Positions 1-11,517 of a DNA stretch of 64,000 nucleotides are shown piece after piece. The notes under the pieces were generated by a model. That model was given only the letters and a program-made list of their open reading frames with translations, did not search any database and was not told the origin of the DNA. The DNA lies in NCBI RefSeq assembly GCF_964355755.1, contig NC_092680.1, forward strand, positions 18,453,001 to 18,517,000. The letters are read 5' to 3'. The translations under genes and the position numbers were made by a program. Position 1 is the stretch's first letter. Every line of letters begins with the position of its first letter. Origin of the DNA: Antedon mediterranea. Lineage: Eukaryota > Echinodermata > Crinoidea > Comatulida > Antedonidae.

Positions 1-1961
1 GATATGTTTTAAAATAAACATTATTTTGTATGATTTATAAATATTTGTAAAATAATGTAGAATATAGAAGGGTTGCATGATCCAATATATTACATAGAGA
101 TGTTATATTATCTCTATGTATATAGTTGTAGTGTTGTTATTAAACTTACTCGTATATTTCCACAGGAAAAAATATATTTTCAGTTTATCATTCTTATTAC
201 TGGATATTCTGATTATTACTAAGTAGAACAATTCAATTCATCACAACTTGCAAAGTACAAGGAATGGAATTGTATTAAATGGTTTTATGATTTAAATTTA
301 TTCTTGTTTACATTCAAAAACAGGACTCTGTATGCGTCTATGCGACTTCCGAAAACAACTCGATTGATTCCAGCAACACAGTCTTTCAGAAAGTAAATAT
401 ATTCTAATAAAATGGCTTGAAAAATTGACTTGTTAAAACTAGTACAAACTGGTTTGAACTAGTTAAACAAATAAATACATGTATACTAGTTTAAACCAGA
501 TAAAACTGGTTTTAACTGGCTAAACTAGATGGCACAATCTACATTACTGTATACTCATTAGAGTTACTGTCACCTTACATTGTAGATGTTCACTGCACAA
601 TCTTATACCTAGCAACAAAATGGTTTAAAACATTTGGTGGACTAATTTTTAAATTAATACAACAGGTTATTTTTCTTGCCATAAATGATCATGTACGCTT
701 AAAGAAATGTTATTCGCATGAAAAAAAATGATTGTTTACCCTGCATCTTATGAATAACATCATTCCAAAACATTCGCTTAACTTGTGGATTCAACTATCA
801 GGAATGAAAATATAAACAAAAATATGAATGTTTCTTTAATGCATGTTTATAGCTGTTTATTCTCCTTACTGCATAGGTGAATGAGTCAGATTGAACTGAA
901 CGACATAACATAGCATAATACTGCATATGTTTTCAGGTCAACAACAATGTTACATTCCATTACACTGTTATGTTTCAAACAACAGTGTAAAAATCTCATA
1001 ATTGTTTACTGTACAATATCACTATGTTTGTTTGTTCACTTAAAAAGCACATAGACCTGAGCTTGATGTGACATGCACAGCATCATATTCTTTCTCATAA
1101 AACAAAATTTTGTTCTTATTTTCTGGGGGGAAAAAACAAAAATTATTATTTATATGATTCTATCACTCTTGTTTGTTGATGAAATAATTATATTAATTGA
1201 AAATCTCATTCATATTTTATTAAAATAAATTTATCCAAACTATTAATAAATATTTGTCTTATAATACCTTCAACTCAACATTGTTTACACTGTACAAAAT
1301 AGCCTTAATAATATAATTTTAAAAATATATATACACATAAATAAGTAATTTCATTTTTAGTCGGTCTATATCTATTTTGACGATTTCTAAAAACAATTGG
1401 AAGAATTCCTGAATTATGCAAATAGGAAAATGTTCAGATTTGATTATATTTTTTTATTAGAATTTTAAAACAAAACAATTATGTGTTCTTTTTGCTTCCT
1501 GCCACAAAATATATTTCTGTTTTGCAACAACTCAGTATTCTGTTTCTTCCTGCATCATTATACTCTTTATCTAAAATGTGTTGATGTTCCTTTTCTTTTT
1601 TGTAATACTAATTCCTCCAAGGTAATACAAATCTACACCATGGATATTATTTGTTTCAACACCGGAACTAAACCTCAAAGCTTTTTTAAGTGGAATTTAG
1701 CCTAAACCTTATTTTCGTTTCACCATGGATGTAATACTTAATTTGATATAAACACAATTGAAACAAAATTAATATAAAAACGATTTGGACTATGATGTTT
1801 ATATTATGAACTCATCAAGGAAATTTCACTTTCTGTTGTCAGTGAAAATCTTTCAAGCTTGTGATCTGAGTGTTATACTATGGCCTGTCCATGATATCAC
1901 TATCTGCACAGTACCTTGTCTGTCGATTAACACCTATATTCTAATTATTTATAATGTAAAA

Positions 1962-2045
1962 CCCCTATTAAGAGGACACCCTCAGGAACCAACAGAGTGT
2001 CACCTGAAGAGGGTTGGCTGCAGTGGTCCCCTTAATAGGGTTTCC
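1962..2045. repeat. Dispersed 'ccctattaagagg' repeat copy
   Basis: The element has inverted ends: cccctattaagaggacacc on the left and ccccttaatagggtt on the right. Related copies lie near 36655, 48620, 49955, 55930, 60585 and 61360. The last one carries a long internal tandem expansion. No coding potential is seen. Confidence 0.6.
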
Positions 2046-2221
2046 TCTGAATTGCGGTGTCTTCTTTGATTTCCTTATATCATTCATTCATAATGTTGTT
2101 CTTTCATTCTGCTTCTTTTCTGCCATGTTTCAATTCATTTTCGCTTACTAAACGAATCATGCAAAAACAGTGAAATGTTATGGAATGTATTTGCAAGGTG
2201 TAATGTCTGCTATAGGAAAAT

Positions 2222-2493
2222 CAGGACGGTACTGGGTATGGTCAGCTGTTCTCAAAATTAGGCCTACACATAGAAAGAAAGTGATGAATTAATATTCCCA
2301 TGGATGAAATATATATATATTTTCTCCATCATATTCCTAATAGGAAAAACATTTTGGCATACATGGCGTGCCATAACTTTAACTGAAATTGCTGTAAATT
2401 TGAGAGACTTGTGGTGAACAGTACCTTTGAGACCCTTTTCACAGGTTAAAATATTTGTTGACTTTTAGCATTTGACCATATCCAGTACCGTTT
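2222..2493. repeat. Inverted-repeat element, MITE-like
   Basis: The left end, aggacggtactgggtatggt, is matched in inverted orientation by accatatccagtaccgttt near 2475-2493. The interior of about 230 bp is non-coding. The structure fits a small non-autonomous DNA transposon. No target duplication was confirmed. Confidence 0.5.
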
Positions 2494-3144
2494 TAATTTT
2501 TTTTATCATTCAGTATATTTTTGTATTGTCTTGAAATGTTTACAAAAATCAAATAGTTATAAATTTGTGTTGATTTTAAATATTCTATAAAACTATGACT
2601 GTAGTTATTTATGTTCAAATGGCGCCTTATTGTATGAATTTCTGACTTAATTTAATTGAAATAGTCTGTATGCACCTTGCTTTTGTATGTTTTAATGATG
2701 TTATAATATTATGTATAGATATTTATTTCACATTTAATGATTACATCTCTATAATATTATCTATAATTTAACCGTATATCATGTGAAGAATAAGTATATA
2801 TCTTTTTTTTGTGATATATTTAATTAATTCTTGAGCATATTCTAATAACAAAATGTCCACAAAAATGTTTTTTAATAACAATGCTTTTAGTTTGGTAACT
2901 ATCTCAAAACAAGCAGTATACAGTTTCTTTTATTTTTATAACATCAAAGAAAACTGTTATTTGTCAATTGTTGAGCAATTTCTAATCGGACTCAAAGTAT
3001 GGTAGTACGCCGGCTATGTTTAAATGATAATTATAGACAAACATACATGTTAAATTTAGCAAAAATTATACCCTTCAGCAACAAACAGCATGCTGCAACT
3101 TTGTTTGTATTAAATAATAACTGTGAACAGAACAATGATTTCAT

Positions 3145-3262
3145 TGGTTGCTACTGGACACAATGCCACAACATGAGTAATTGTACAAGTGACAGTTTGG
3201 ATAATCTATCACATGTGATTGGTCAAATATCTTGTGTTGTGTCCTAGTTAGAACCAAGCTGA
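3145..3262. mobile_element. MITE fragment, 'ctaggacgcaa' family
   Basis: The sequence resembles the better-preserved copy at 30475-30628. It shares the internal segment with 'tgtgattggtc' and the end gtcctagttagaaccaag. The left terminal repeat is degraded. It is non-coding. Confidence 0.5.
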
Positions 3263-3378
3263 TGTACTTACAATTATGTTATTCAAGTTGAGAAAATGTT
3301 GTGACCTCATTTGCATAATTCGTAGCTGTATTGAAAACTCATGGATTTCAAAGTTTAGACATGCATGTTTACATTCAG

Positions 3379-3500
3379 AATCTTGTTAGATGATCTTGTT
3401 AGATATACTCTTGTTAGATAATCTTGTTAGATATACTCTTGTTAGATAATTTTGTTAGATATACTCTTGTTAGATAATCTTGTTAGATATACTCTATAGG
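3379..3500. repeat. 28-bp tandem repeat
   Basis: About four copies of a 28-bp unit are present. Each unit is itself two variants of 'cttgttagata' separated by 'tact' or 'at'. This is a simple minisatellite with no coding potential. Confidence 0.8.
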
Positions 3501-5111
3501 TGAAAGCTTTAAGTTAATGCAATTCCATTCCAGTTAGACCTAAACATAGGTTATCATTCCATTGATAAATAGAAATTCTGTAATAATGTTGTAAATTAAA
3601 TACTTTATATAATGTATCTGATAGCAATACACAGTGGTTGCAGGACTGATCACATCTTCTATGTTCGTCAAAGTAAAGTAAAAGTGTACTAATTCCTGGT
3701 TGAATCATCCACAAACTGGTTTGTCATACCTTCCCCTATCATCGCAATAATTTCATTATATAATCTGAAATACATTGCTGGTCTATGATAATTCAGTTGA
3801 GTGTTGTTATGTCGTCAGTGACGTCAACGGGTAGCTGGCTCATTTGGGTTACAGCGATATATTTTGCTTAAGCTGCCCCTGCCCAACATTTTTCATTTGT
3901 GTATGTTACATTATATGTATGGTTTTGACATGTTGGTAATTAAACAAAACATAGCGATATTTTCATAATCGTTTGATGGACGTTTTTGTACACATTCATT
4001 AAGGTAGTGTTTGTGGTCTCACTGACAATATCATAAGCTGGAATATGAAAGAAAGAGTTAAATGTCTTTTAAATACGAAAAATGTATTTTGTAGGCGTTA
4101 TCGCCAAATATATCACTATTTTCTCAATATTGTATTTACTTTGTGATTTCTATGATATTATATGCCATTTGTAACAAAGAAATGTATTTAAGTTACTAAT
4201 TTTGTATTTATTGGATCAGAAATCATATTAGATATTGTACTTGAGTGTGTGTGTGAGTGAGCAAGAGCTCAATGTACAGTAACATTCACACTCTAATATA
4301 TATATATATATAAACTTTGTAGATAGCTTATTACAAATATTTAATTTAGTGTTCAAATCAATTTGTATTAAACAAAATGTTTAATTTATAAACTCGTTTT
4401 ATGCAATTAACTTTCCTTATTATAATTTGTAAAATAAATATATAAAAGCCTTGTTTAGAGATTAGAATTGCTGCACCAGACGTCAATTAGTAAGGGTACA
4501 TATTAGACTTAATTTCCAGATGTCTTCCAATTCATTCTGATATGGAATACATTCAATTGTCCATTGTTTTATCCCACCACCATTTTGAAATAAATTTTTT
4601 CACCGAAAAATATCTAATTTTTTTTAATATTTAAAAAAATAATTGGGTCATAATGGGTGCTTCTAAGTACATAGCGTTGGATTTAGTTTAGTGTTTTTTT
4701 AGTTGTTAATTTCATAGTTTGATTTTTCACATTTATTTACTATGGAGTTGCAACAAAACTGAACACAAATTTTTGAAGTCGTTTGAAGTTATTTAGTCCC
4801 ACGTTTTTACAGCATTTAGATGAGTAATATTAAGTAATGGAAGTTTGTTTTCTAATATTACTTCTGTAAATAATATAGGCCTTGCTCGGATATATTTGTA
4901 TTGTATGTATTTCTACTCTTATATAAAATTTAACAGAATGTATCAATCAAGATAAATTTGTTTTCCCTTAACAGTTAATACTTAAGTTCCTAATAAAGTA
5001 TTAATTTAAAGGTTTTAATTAGGCTTAACAAAACTGTATGTGATATATGATTAAATGTAAACATCTTCTAAGTTTACAAGTGTCATTAAGAAACATAATT
5101 TGTTTATAATA

Positions 5112-5475
5112 GCCAGCCCAGTCTACACTTCAAACTTTGTTTTCAAACTCGAGCAAGCTCTAAGCATGGAGTAACTCCAAGTTTGCAAACACACATTTGA
5201 GTAAAGTTTAGATTCTTTGCCAGGCAATACAAAGCCTGGTCTACACTGGAAAACTTGACAGAACTTTGGTTTGCAACAATTGAAGAAGTATTTGGTGCCT
5301 GTTTACACTAGTTATTGGGAGACTATCTTACCATCAGGTCATTACAAAGACTATTTTCATTTGTTGTGTTGACAAATTAGTTTGTGAAGAACATACTTTT
5401 GCAACCTCTCCAGATTTGTTGAAAACAAAGTTCTTTTCCAACTCTGAGTTTTCCAACCATAAGTTTGCTAGTGTA
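5112..5475. repeat. Possible MITE with 'gtctacact' ends
   Basis: Segments starting agcccagtctacacttc (about 5112) and agcctggtctacactgg (about 5234) are repeated. An inverted counterpart, 'gctagtgtagtata', lies near 5465. This suggests one or two nested small transposons. Boundaries are uncertain. Confidence 0.35.
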
Positions 5476-6006
5476 GTATACATTTTCATTCACTGTGTTT
5501 CCAGATTTCGAATCATACAAAAATAACATCAAACCTATTACATAACTCTTCTTTCTTTCAGTAGTTATTCTCTGCTTTTGTATTATACATTTCAAACATT
5601 TAGTTTTAATTTATAAACAGTATTGTTAATTGATAAATCTGAAAACCTTTTTTTTTTTTTTGCTTTTTATTACTTGGTTTTCAGGTAGGCCTACATTGTT
5701 TGACCTGTTAGGCTAATGCTTTCAACTCTAGAATTGTATTTTGTATTTTTAAAAAGATTTGTACAAAGTTGAGATCACTAACAAATGCTATTGATAACTG
5801 TTACAAGGTCAGAATTGCCATTTTTTACATCGAACTTGAAGAAAGTAAAGGATATTCGTGTGGAAATAGAAATAAAATGTTTATCGTTTTATTTCTTGTT
5901 TGTGATTTTTTAACAGTTTTTTTTTCTTCAATTTTGTTAATATTCGTAGCAATGAATCAGAGGCAAATATAGTCTCGTGCTCTTTTTTTAAACGTTTTAA
6001 TATCAC

Positions 6007-6012
6007 TTTATT
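6007..6012 (-). terminator. Polyadenylation signal AATAAA
   Basis: AATAAA on the minus strand lies about 175 bp past the stop codon of the TMEM74-like reading frame. It is the nearest canonical signal for that transcript. Confidence 0.5.
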
Positions 6013-6187
6013 TTTCCCAGACTAATCAATATATAAATTAATTGTAGAAGAAGGCTGGAATAATAAAAACATTGGTAGTGCTACGTAAAAAATAGTAACT
6101 AGAGATGGGGAAAGTTCACCTTACACCATACTTCGTCAAACAACAAGCTGTTGTGACAGGCGTAGAATTGATGAGACCTAATCGTCA

Positions 6188-6625
6188 TTAATTTATTGTA
6201 CCATAAGTTGATGTCGGTGTTGGAGTTCTACTTCCGTGTAATTCATGCTCCTCCGGTGATTCATCGCCTAATCCTATAGACCAGATATAATCATATTTAA
6301 AGAACGCCCATAAATGAATTGCGGATAAAGTTGTACCAGCGATACAAATAAAACTCAACCCAACTATTAAAGTTATATCTAGAGACAGTCTGAGACGATA
6401 GAATTTTTCTTCAAGATCCTCGTATTCCCGCGCTGACATCGTTCCGGGATCCATTTGATGTTCTCGCGGCACAATTGAAGCTATTATCGTGAGCACCATC
6501 CCAATTACAAAACACGTGCAAGAAATTGTAATTCCTTTATTGAATACTTGTTGTATTCTTTCAATCGGGTCTTTTTCAATTGTATGACTATCGAATCGTT
6601 CAAGTCGCTGATGAGATGACGTCAT
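6188..6625 (-). CDS. TMEM74-like two-pass membrane protein
   Basis: This is a single-exon frame of 145 residues from ATG to TAA. Two hydrophobic segments are visible, at about residues 31-53 and 84-109. Between them lies VPREHQMDPGTMSAREYEDL, followed by a basic helix and an 'LSLD' entry to the second segment. That arrangement (IVPR..., then DP..(V/M)SARE.E.LE, then RL...LD, then a second membrane span) is the conserved C-terminal domain of the TMEM74/TMEM74B family. Vertebrate TMEM74 is linked to autophagy and lysosomal or autophagosomal membranes. The protein is shorter than vertebrate members (about 250-300 residues) because the long N-terminal region is missing. The cytosolic tail ends in a Thr/Pro-rich stretch. 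No neighbour suggests a pathway. The family call is from motif recognition; cellular function is inference. Confidence 0.75.
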   Translation of the reverse strand: MTSSHQRLERFDSHTIEKDPIERIQQVFNKGITISCTCFVIGMVLTIIASIVPREHQMDPGTMSAREYEDLEEKFYRLRLSLDITLIVGLSFICIAGTTLSAIHLWAFFKYDYIWSIGLGDESPEEHELHGSRTPTPTSTYGTIN

Positions 6626-6869
6626 TTTAATTATGTTATTGTTGGTACGCAGAATATGTTATTCCTTGCTACGTAGAAAATAAAATACATGTGCGTTTGT
6701 AACTTGCCGCCGGAAGTTTCATATGATATGGTAGAATATACCAATAGAAGCTGCAGAGTTTTAATGCGGTGAAATATATAGGTCACATGGACCTCATTTT
6801 CTCTTGCTTTAAAATGACAGTGATTTCCATGATAACAATGTATACAGTATGATCTGGAATACAAAATGA

Positions 6870-9490
6870 TTGTTGTGTTAGCTAGTAGAAGTAGGCCTAA
6901 AGTACTTTATAATAAATACAAGATTAAACGAATACATTCTTACAAAAGACAAAAGACATATGATTGTGTTAAAGAGTGGAAAGAAAAAGACAATTATATT
7001 TAGTTTGTGTTTATGGAAAATAATAAAAGTTACATCTGACGCGTCCGTTGTATTAAATTATTCTTAAAAGTTCTATGTTTGTTTAAGAGAGACGCAAGCA
7101 CATTGATATGAGACAATATACATTTGGTGTATTTGTTTTGTGGGCATTCTATTAGTGTTTATTCATTTTAAATGGAAATACAAACAATGAAGTTGAAAAA
7201 CCAAGTACCTCTTACAACAAATAGGACCTGTATTTGTGGGAAGCCAAACAAACTGAAATTTTACAATTCTTATTCTTATAATTATTCTCAATCTTTGTGG
7301 TATGGATTTAGGTCATATTGGCCCCGGTTGTTGGCCTTAGACATTATTCCGATATTAATTTACATACAGAACAATTTCTACCTGTGATATAATACAAGTA
7401 GTTAATTACTTAGTATGTTTTAAGCCTTTTGGGTCTATCATGCAGAGGCAGTCCGGGCTCTTCTTATAATGACCAGTGATGAGTACCAGTAGTATACCGT
7501 AAAGTGGTGCTATACTGTTGTGGCTTTGAAAGAAAAGGGGTGGTGTTTTTTTTCGTGCATATAGTTTATACCACGCCAGAAAGAGAATTCATACAGTAGT
7601 TAGTAGACTCCCTACTCCTAATGCTATAAACGCCTTGTATATACAATAACTAACTGAACATATTGTTGTATTTCAAATCGACGTGTATACATGTGGTTGA
7701 GGCGGAATTAAGGGACATCCCTTAATACAGACCGTAGACAGTAATAAGTGAGGTACTTGTGGCTTTACCCTCTAATAATTTGTATATGTTATTGATGTGG
7801 CTTATAATTGAAAGTTCACTTACCTGAAATCAGTCGTCTCCGCTCTTCTTATGCCTAAAATCAAGGTAATATGAAGTTATCGTAACACTATGGTTGTAGG
7901 CCTACCATGATAATGTTGGTTTATCGAAAAATCGATTAGTAACAGCTGGCACGATAAAACAACGGACACTGTTACGGTTGATTGCCATGTAGGTTAGATA
8001 TAAATCGATAGAGTATTGCAAACGTGTCAATGTGATTTATATGACCAGTTTGTTTGATGCATCTACAGTACAGCAGGGCCTACAACAGATTCAGAACTTA
8101 TGTTAAACTTTGTCATTTAATCTTCAAGTGCGAGTGTACCTCGCCTATCCAGCCACATGTATTGCAGGAGAATCAATCGAATAAAACATTTATTGTTTGA
8201 ATACATAATAATGGGTATAAGAAAGTTATATTCTGCTTTATTTTTCCTTTTTTTCACGGACGGCAAAAAAAAAACAGACCATAAGAACTAAATCTTCATT
8301 TACAGTGGTATATTGAGTTTAGTTTGAATTATTTTTACAGGCCTCCTATTAAGAAAAAAATCAACTTTATCACTTTAAAATTTAAGTAAAAACCTATAGC
8401 CTAGATTAGGCCTACTTTTTTTTGTAAACTGAATTGAAAATTTAATTTGTAAACCCGATTAATTCTTTTGAATATTTGCCTGGTATACTAGCTAACACAT
8501 ACACACCCTTTCAAGAAGAATGTGATGGTATATATTACAATTACATAAAATAAAATGTTGTTTTTCTGAGATTTTCGCGCGCACCATGAAACGAAATAGC
8601 CTGTCTTGAAAATGAAAATGAGTCGTTTGTAAATTGTCTGTATTTAAAATTAAATAATTATATTGGTAATAGAAACTCTATAATTCGTAGCGGATCCAGG
8701 ATTTTAGAATACTTGGGGAGCGGGGGGGGGGGGCTGAAAATGGTACAGACGTAGTGAACTGAACGTAATGTATCATTTGCATTGTAATGGAGTAACAATT
8801 TATTAAACCATCGCATAACTAATGCCTGTATTATCACATTTTACGACGTGTAGAAAAAAACTGTTTTAATTTCATAATGTAAAAGAAATGATTTTTCGTT
8901 TACGGTAGTAGAATTGGCATTGTAGTAGTAGTAGGCCTCTGAACAATGTTCCGGAAATAGTGACAGTTTTTTGTTTGTATATATAGCAGACGTACCTTAG
9001 AACATGAATGACATGAATGTCCTGCTTACGATGCATTACGTCACATTATGACGTGGTATAGAAACTGTATTCATTTCATAAACGAATTTCGTAACATTGA
9101 AGTATGTTTTCCGGGTAATAAACAATGTTTGAGATGAGACATATACCTTTATTACATTAATGTTCTGTTAGGCCCAGTGCATTACGTGAAATATGCATCG
9201 TGGTCGATCAAATAGCTTTGGTAGACATTATGTAGGATTATGAGAGGTCATTAACCCCCTTACAGACACAAGTCGGATGTGATTGGTTTGAGGTGTATAT
9301 TAATTGTTTTCTATAGGCATATACTGTACTACACAACACACAACACAAATTGAAAATTGGTCATTGATAATTTTAATCAATAAAGAAAAGAACGGAAGCC
9401 TGAATTGAATAAAAAGTAAACATTATTAAAATGCGAATATAAAGAGGCCTATGTATTAATTAACAATTTAAGTGTCGTCATTTACTTTTC
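6870..9490. other. Non-coding stretch between TMEM74-like gene and orphan exon
   Basis: No exon with convincing splice sites or domain was found. The stretch contains many 'taggcctac' palindromes and AT-rich sequence. Near 8690-8730 there is a dispersed repeat piece reading 'ggatccaggatttt' followed by a G-run; a similar piece occurs near 34345. Confidence 0.5.
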
Positions 9491-9498
9491 CTTTCCAG

Positions 9499-9602
9499 GA
9501 AACCGCTTAGAGGAAGTTGGTTACGATGAGTATTCTGAGGCTAGTACAATAAAGCAATACCCTCATAAAGATGATTTCTGGATTCAATTGCTATATTATT
9601 AG
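9499..9602 (+). CDS. Orphan terminal coding exon, unknown protein
   Basis: A strong acceptor (ttttcctttccag) is followed by a frame of 33 residues to TAG. It reads NRLEEVGYDEYSEASTI and then ends DDFWIQLLYY. Two bases complete a split codon, so the incoming phase is 1. AATAAA occurs at 9860, consistent with a last exon. Acidic and aromatic residues dominate and codon use looks coding. No upstream exon was identified between here and the window start, so the parent gene either has a very long intron or begins outside the window. The family is not recognised. A chance open frame behind a good acceptor remains possible. Confidence 0.4.
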
Positions 9603-9859
9603 TTAGTCTTATTTTAAGTAAGATCGTTTTGAATTTAAAATTAACTCATCCGAAACATAATGTTGACCTAATGTTGTAGGAGATTGATGGTATATGACTG
9701 CAAGTACATTAATAAATAAGGATTTTCTCGTATTTTTCATTATATGTTATTATTATTACAGATATTTCTTCAATTAGTTAAAAACTAATAAAGGAAAAGA
9801 TTATTACTACGCCCATGATTTCCTGATCAAACAAACCTTTTACAATCAAATCAAATCAA

Positions 9860-9865
9860 AATAAA
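9860..9865 (+). terminator. Polyadenylation signal AATAAA after orphan exon
   Basis: AATAAA lies 258 bp after the stop codon of the orphan exon. This supports that exon being terminal, but the surrounding sequence is AT-rich. Confidence 0.35.
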
Positions 9866-9899
9866 CATTTATTTCCTTCAAGAACAAAATCAGTAACAA

Positions 9900-11332
9900 C
9901 AATGAAACGTGGTAAGGTTTAAGAATAGAAAATGTAAGGTACAAATCAATCATCAGAGAATCAAAAACGAAAGTCAAAATGTCTGTTCTATTCATGGTAT
10001 TCCCCCAACTCAATACCTACAGGTATTTATTCCTTTAGTAGAAAGTAGAACGGTTTATATCATTTTCCTTTCAGACTATAAATCAAAAACATTAATGTGA
10101 TTTTTATATTGATCTATTAGTTGATGAGTTGCCGTTGGACATAATAATTAAAAACCATCGCTCGTCAATATTCGTGACGATTTATCTAGTACAAAGTTTT
10201 TCTTTTTTTGTTGTCTATGAAAAGAAATTAGTCTCACTGCGTTAGTTCTATACCTACTGTATTAGGCCTATCAGAAGAATTATAGTAGGCCATATATATG
10301 TATACTCGATCGGATCTGATTTAAAAATGGTTAATCGGATAATCTTTTACGGAAATGTTTTGTTAACGACGGTGATGCGTTTTCTATTTTGGCAGTACGG
10401 CACGACTATGATTCTTGTAGTGGAATCATAACATTAATAATAGGCCTATAGGCCTACTATAACTTATACAATAAAAAGACCTGCTGTAAAAGCCACATTA
10501 AAGATATATTGTTCCCTCATTTTTTGTTGGGAATATGCCATTTTAATGTCACATAATAGTTATTCCCTTTGACCAAAAACTGGATCGAAAAAAAAAATAT
10601 TTAGGCCTACCTGAAAAATTTAATATAAAGCAAAAAATACTTGGTTTTTAGTTAAAATCAAACGTTTCTTTTGTGTTTTTATAAGTGAAATACTTGTTTT
10701 TTTGGTTTTTTTTATACAGAAGTGAATAACTTAATTAAAACTGCAAAATGACCTATTTAAAGTCTGATTTTATTAATATTCATTTTTCACGTTTTTGGGG
10801 ACAATATACATCTTTAATAGAATTGTATGTCTGGATATCATTATCATGAAGAAATCCTGCATTTTACAATCACAACATTTATTTTAGAATCAAATTTATC
10901 ATATAAGCCTAAATACTAGCCGCAAATAATAGAACTATTGTTTTTGGATTATATAATCATTCTGTATGCTACATAAAAAAATATTGTGTAAACATATAGG
11001 CCTAAAACTCCAATTGAGTTATCACGCGTCAATAAAAACAGACAGAAACCATACACCTACAATAGGTCAGAGGTTAGAAATTCAATCCTATCATTTTCTA
11101 CCTCGGAAGTTCCAACCGGAGTTTAGTTAGTTATCAACAAGAAACCTGTCGAGAAGGATATTATACACAAGAAACTGTATTCGGAGATAAAACATTCATA
11201 GAAACAGTACATTCAAGCTTATTTTCGTCAATCTTTTGACGAGGCATTAATAATACTCGTGATTTGTCTGCTTGATTACGTGTTTTTGTAGCTTACTACC
11301 TATACGCCCATCTACCAACTTAAAGCATTGGA
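9900..11332. other. Upstream region of the integrin gene
   Basis: No exon is supported. The last 250 bp before the integrin ATG should hold its 5' UTR and promoter. No convincing TATA box or initiator was identified. 'taggcctat' palindromes are frequent, with two in tandem at about 10441-10456. Confidence 0.4.
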
Positions 11333-11517
11333 ATGTTGTTAAGGATGAATTTTCAACTGGCGTTCAACCTTGAAGTCATTATATTTATTCTCTCCCTGTG
11401 TTTAGAATTGTTTTTTTGTTTTAATTTGGACACAGCTACGCCGGTTATTCATTCGGGACCTAACAATAGTCATTTTGGTTTTTCATTGTCAGGATACAGA
11501 GGTTTGAACACTAATTG
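11333..11517 (+). CDS. Integrin alpha exon 1 (signal peptide and mature N-terminus)
   Basis: It encodes residues 1-61 and ends in a split Trp codon before gtaag. The strongly hydrophobic stretch at about residues 12-30 is the signal peptide; cleavage likely falls just before FNLDTATP. A second in-frame Met at residue 5 is an alternative start. A 3.2-kb first intron follows, as is common for a signal-peptide exon. Confidence 0.85.

Larger units (their letters stand above)
1..6000. other. Gene-poor left flank
   Basis: No coding exon could be supported on either strand. The open frames here are short, AT-driven and lack recognisable domains or well-flanked splice sites. The stretch holds AT-rich sequence plus the repeats listed separately. 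It could be intergenic, intronic, or the long 3' UTR of a gene to the left; the sequence does not decide between these. Confidence 0.5.
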
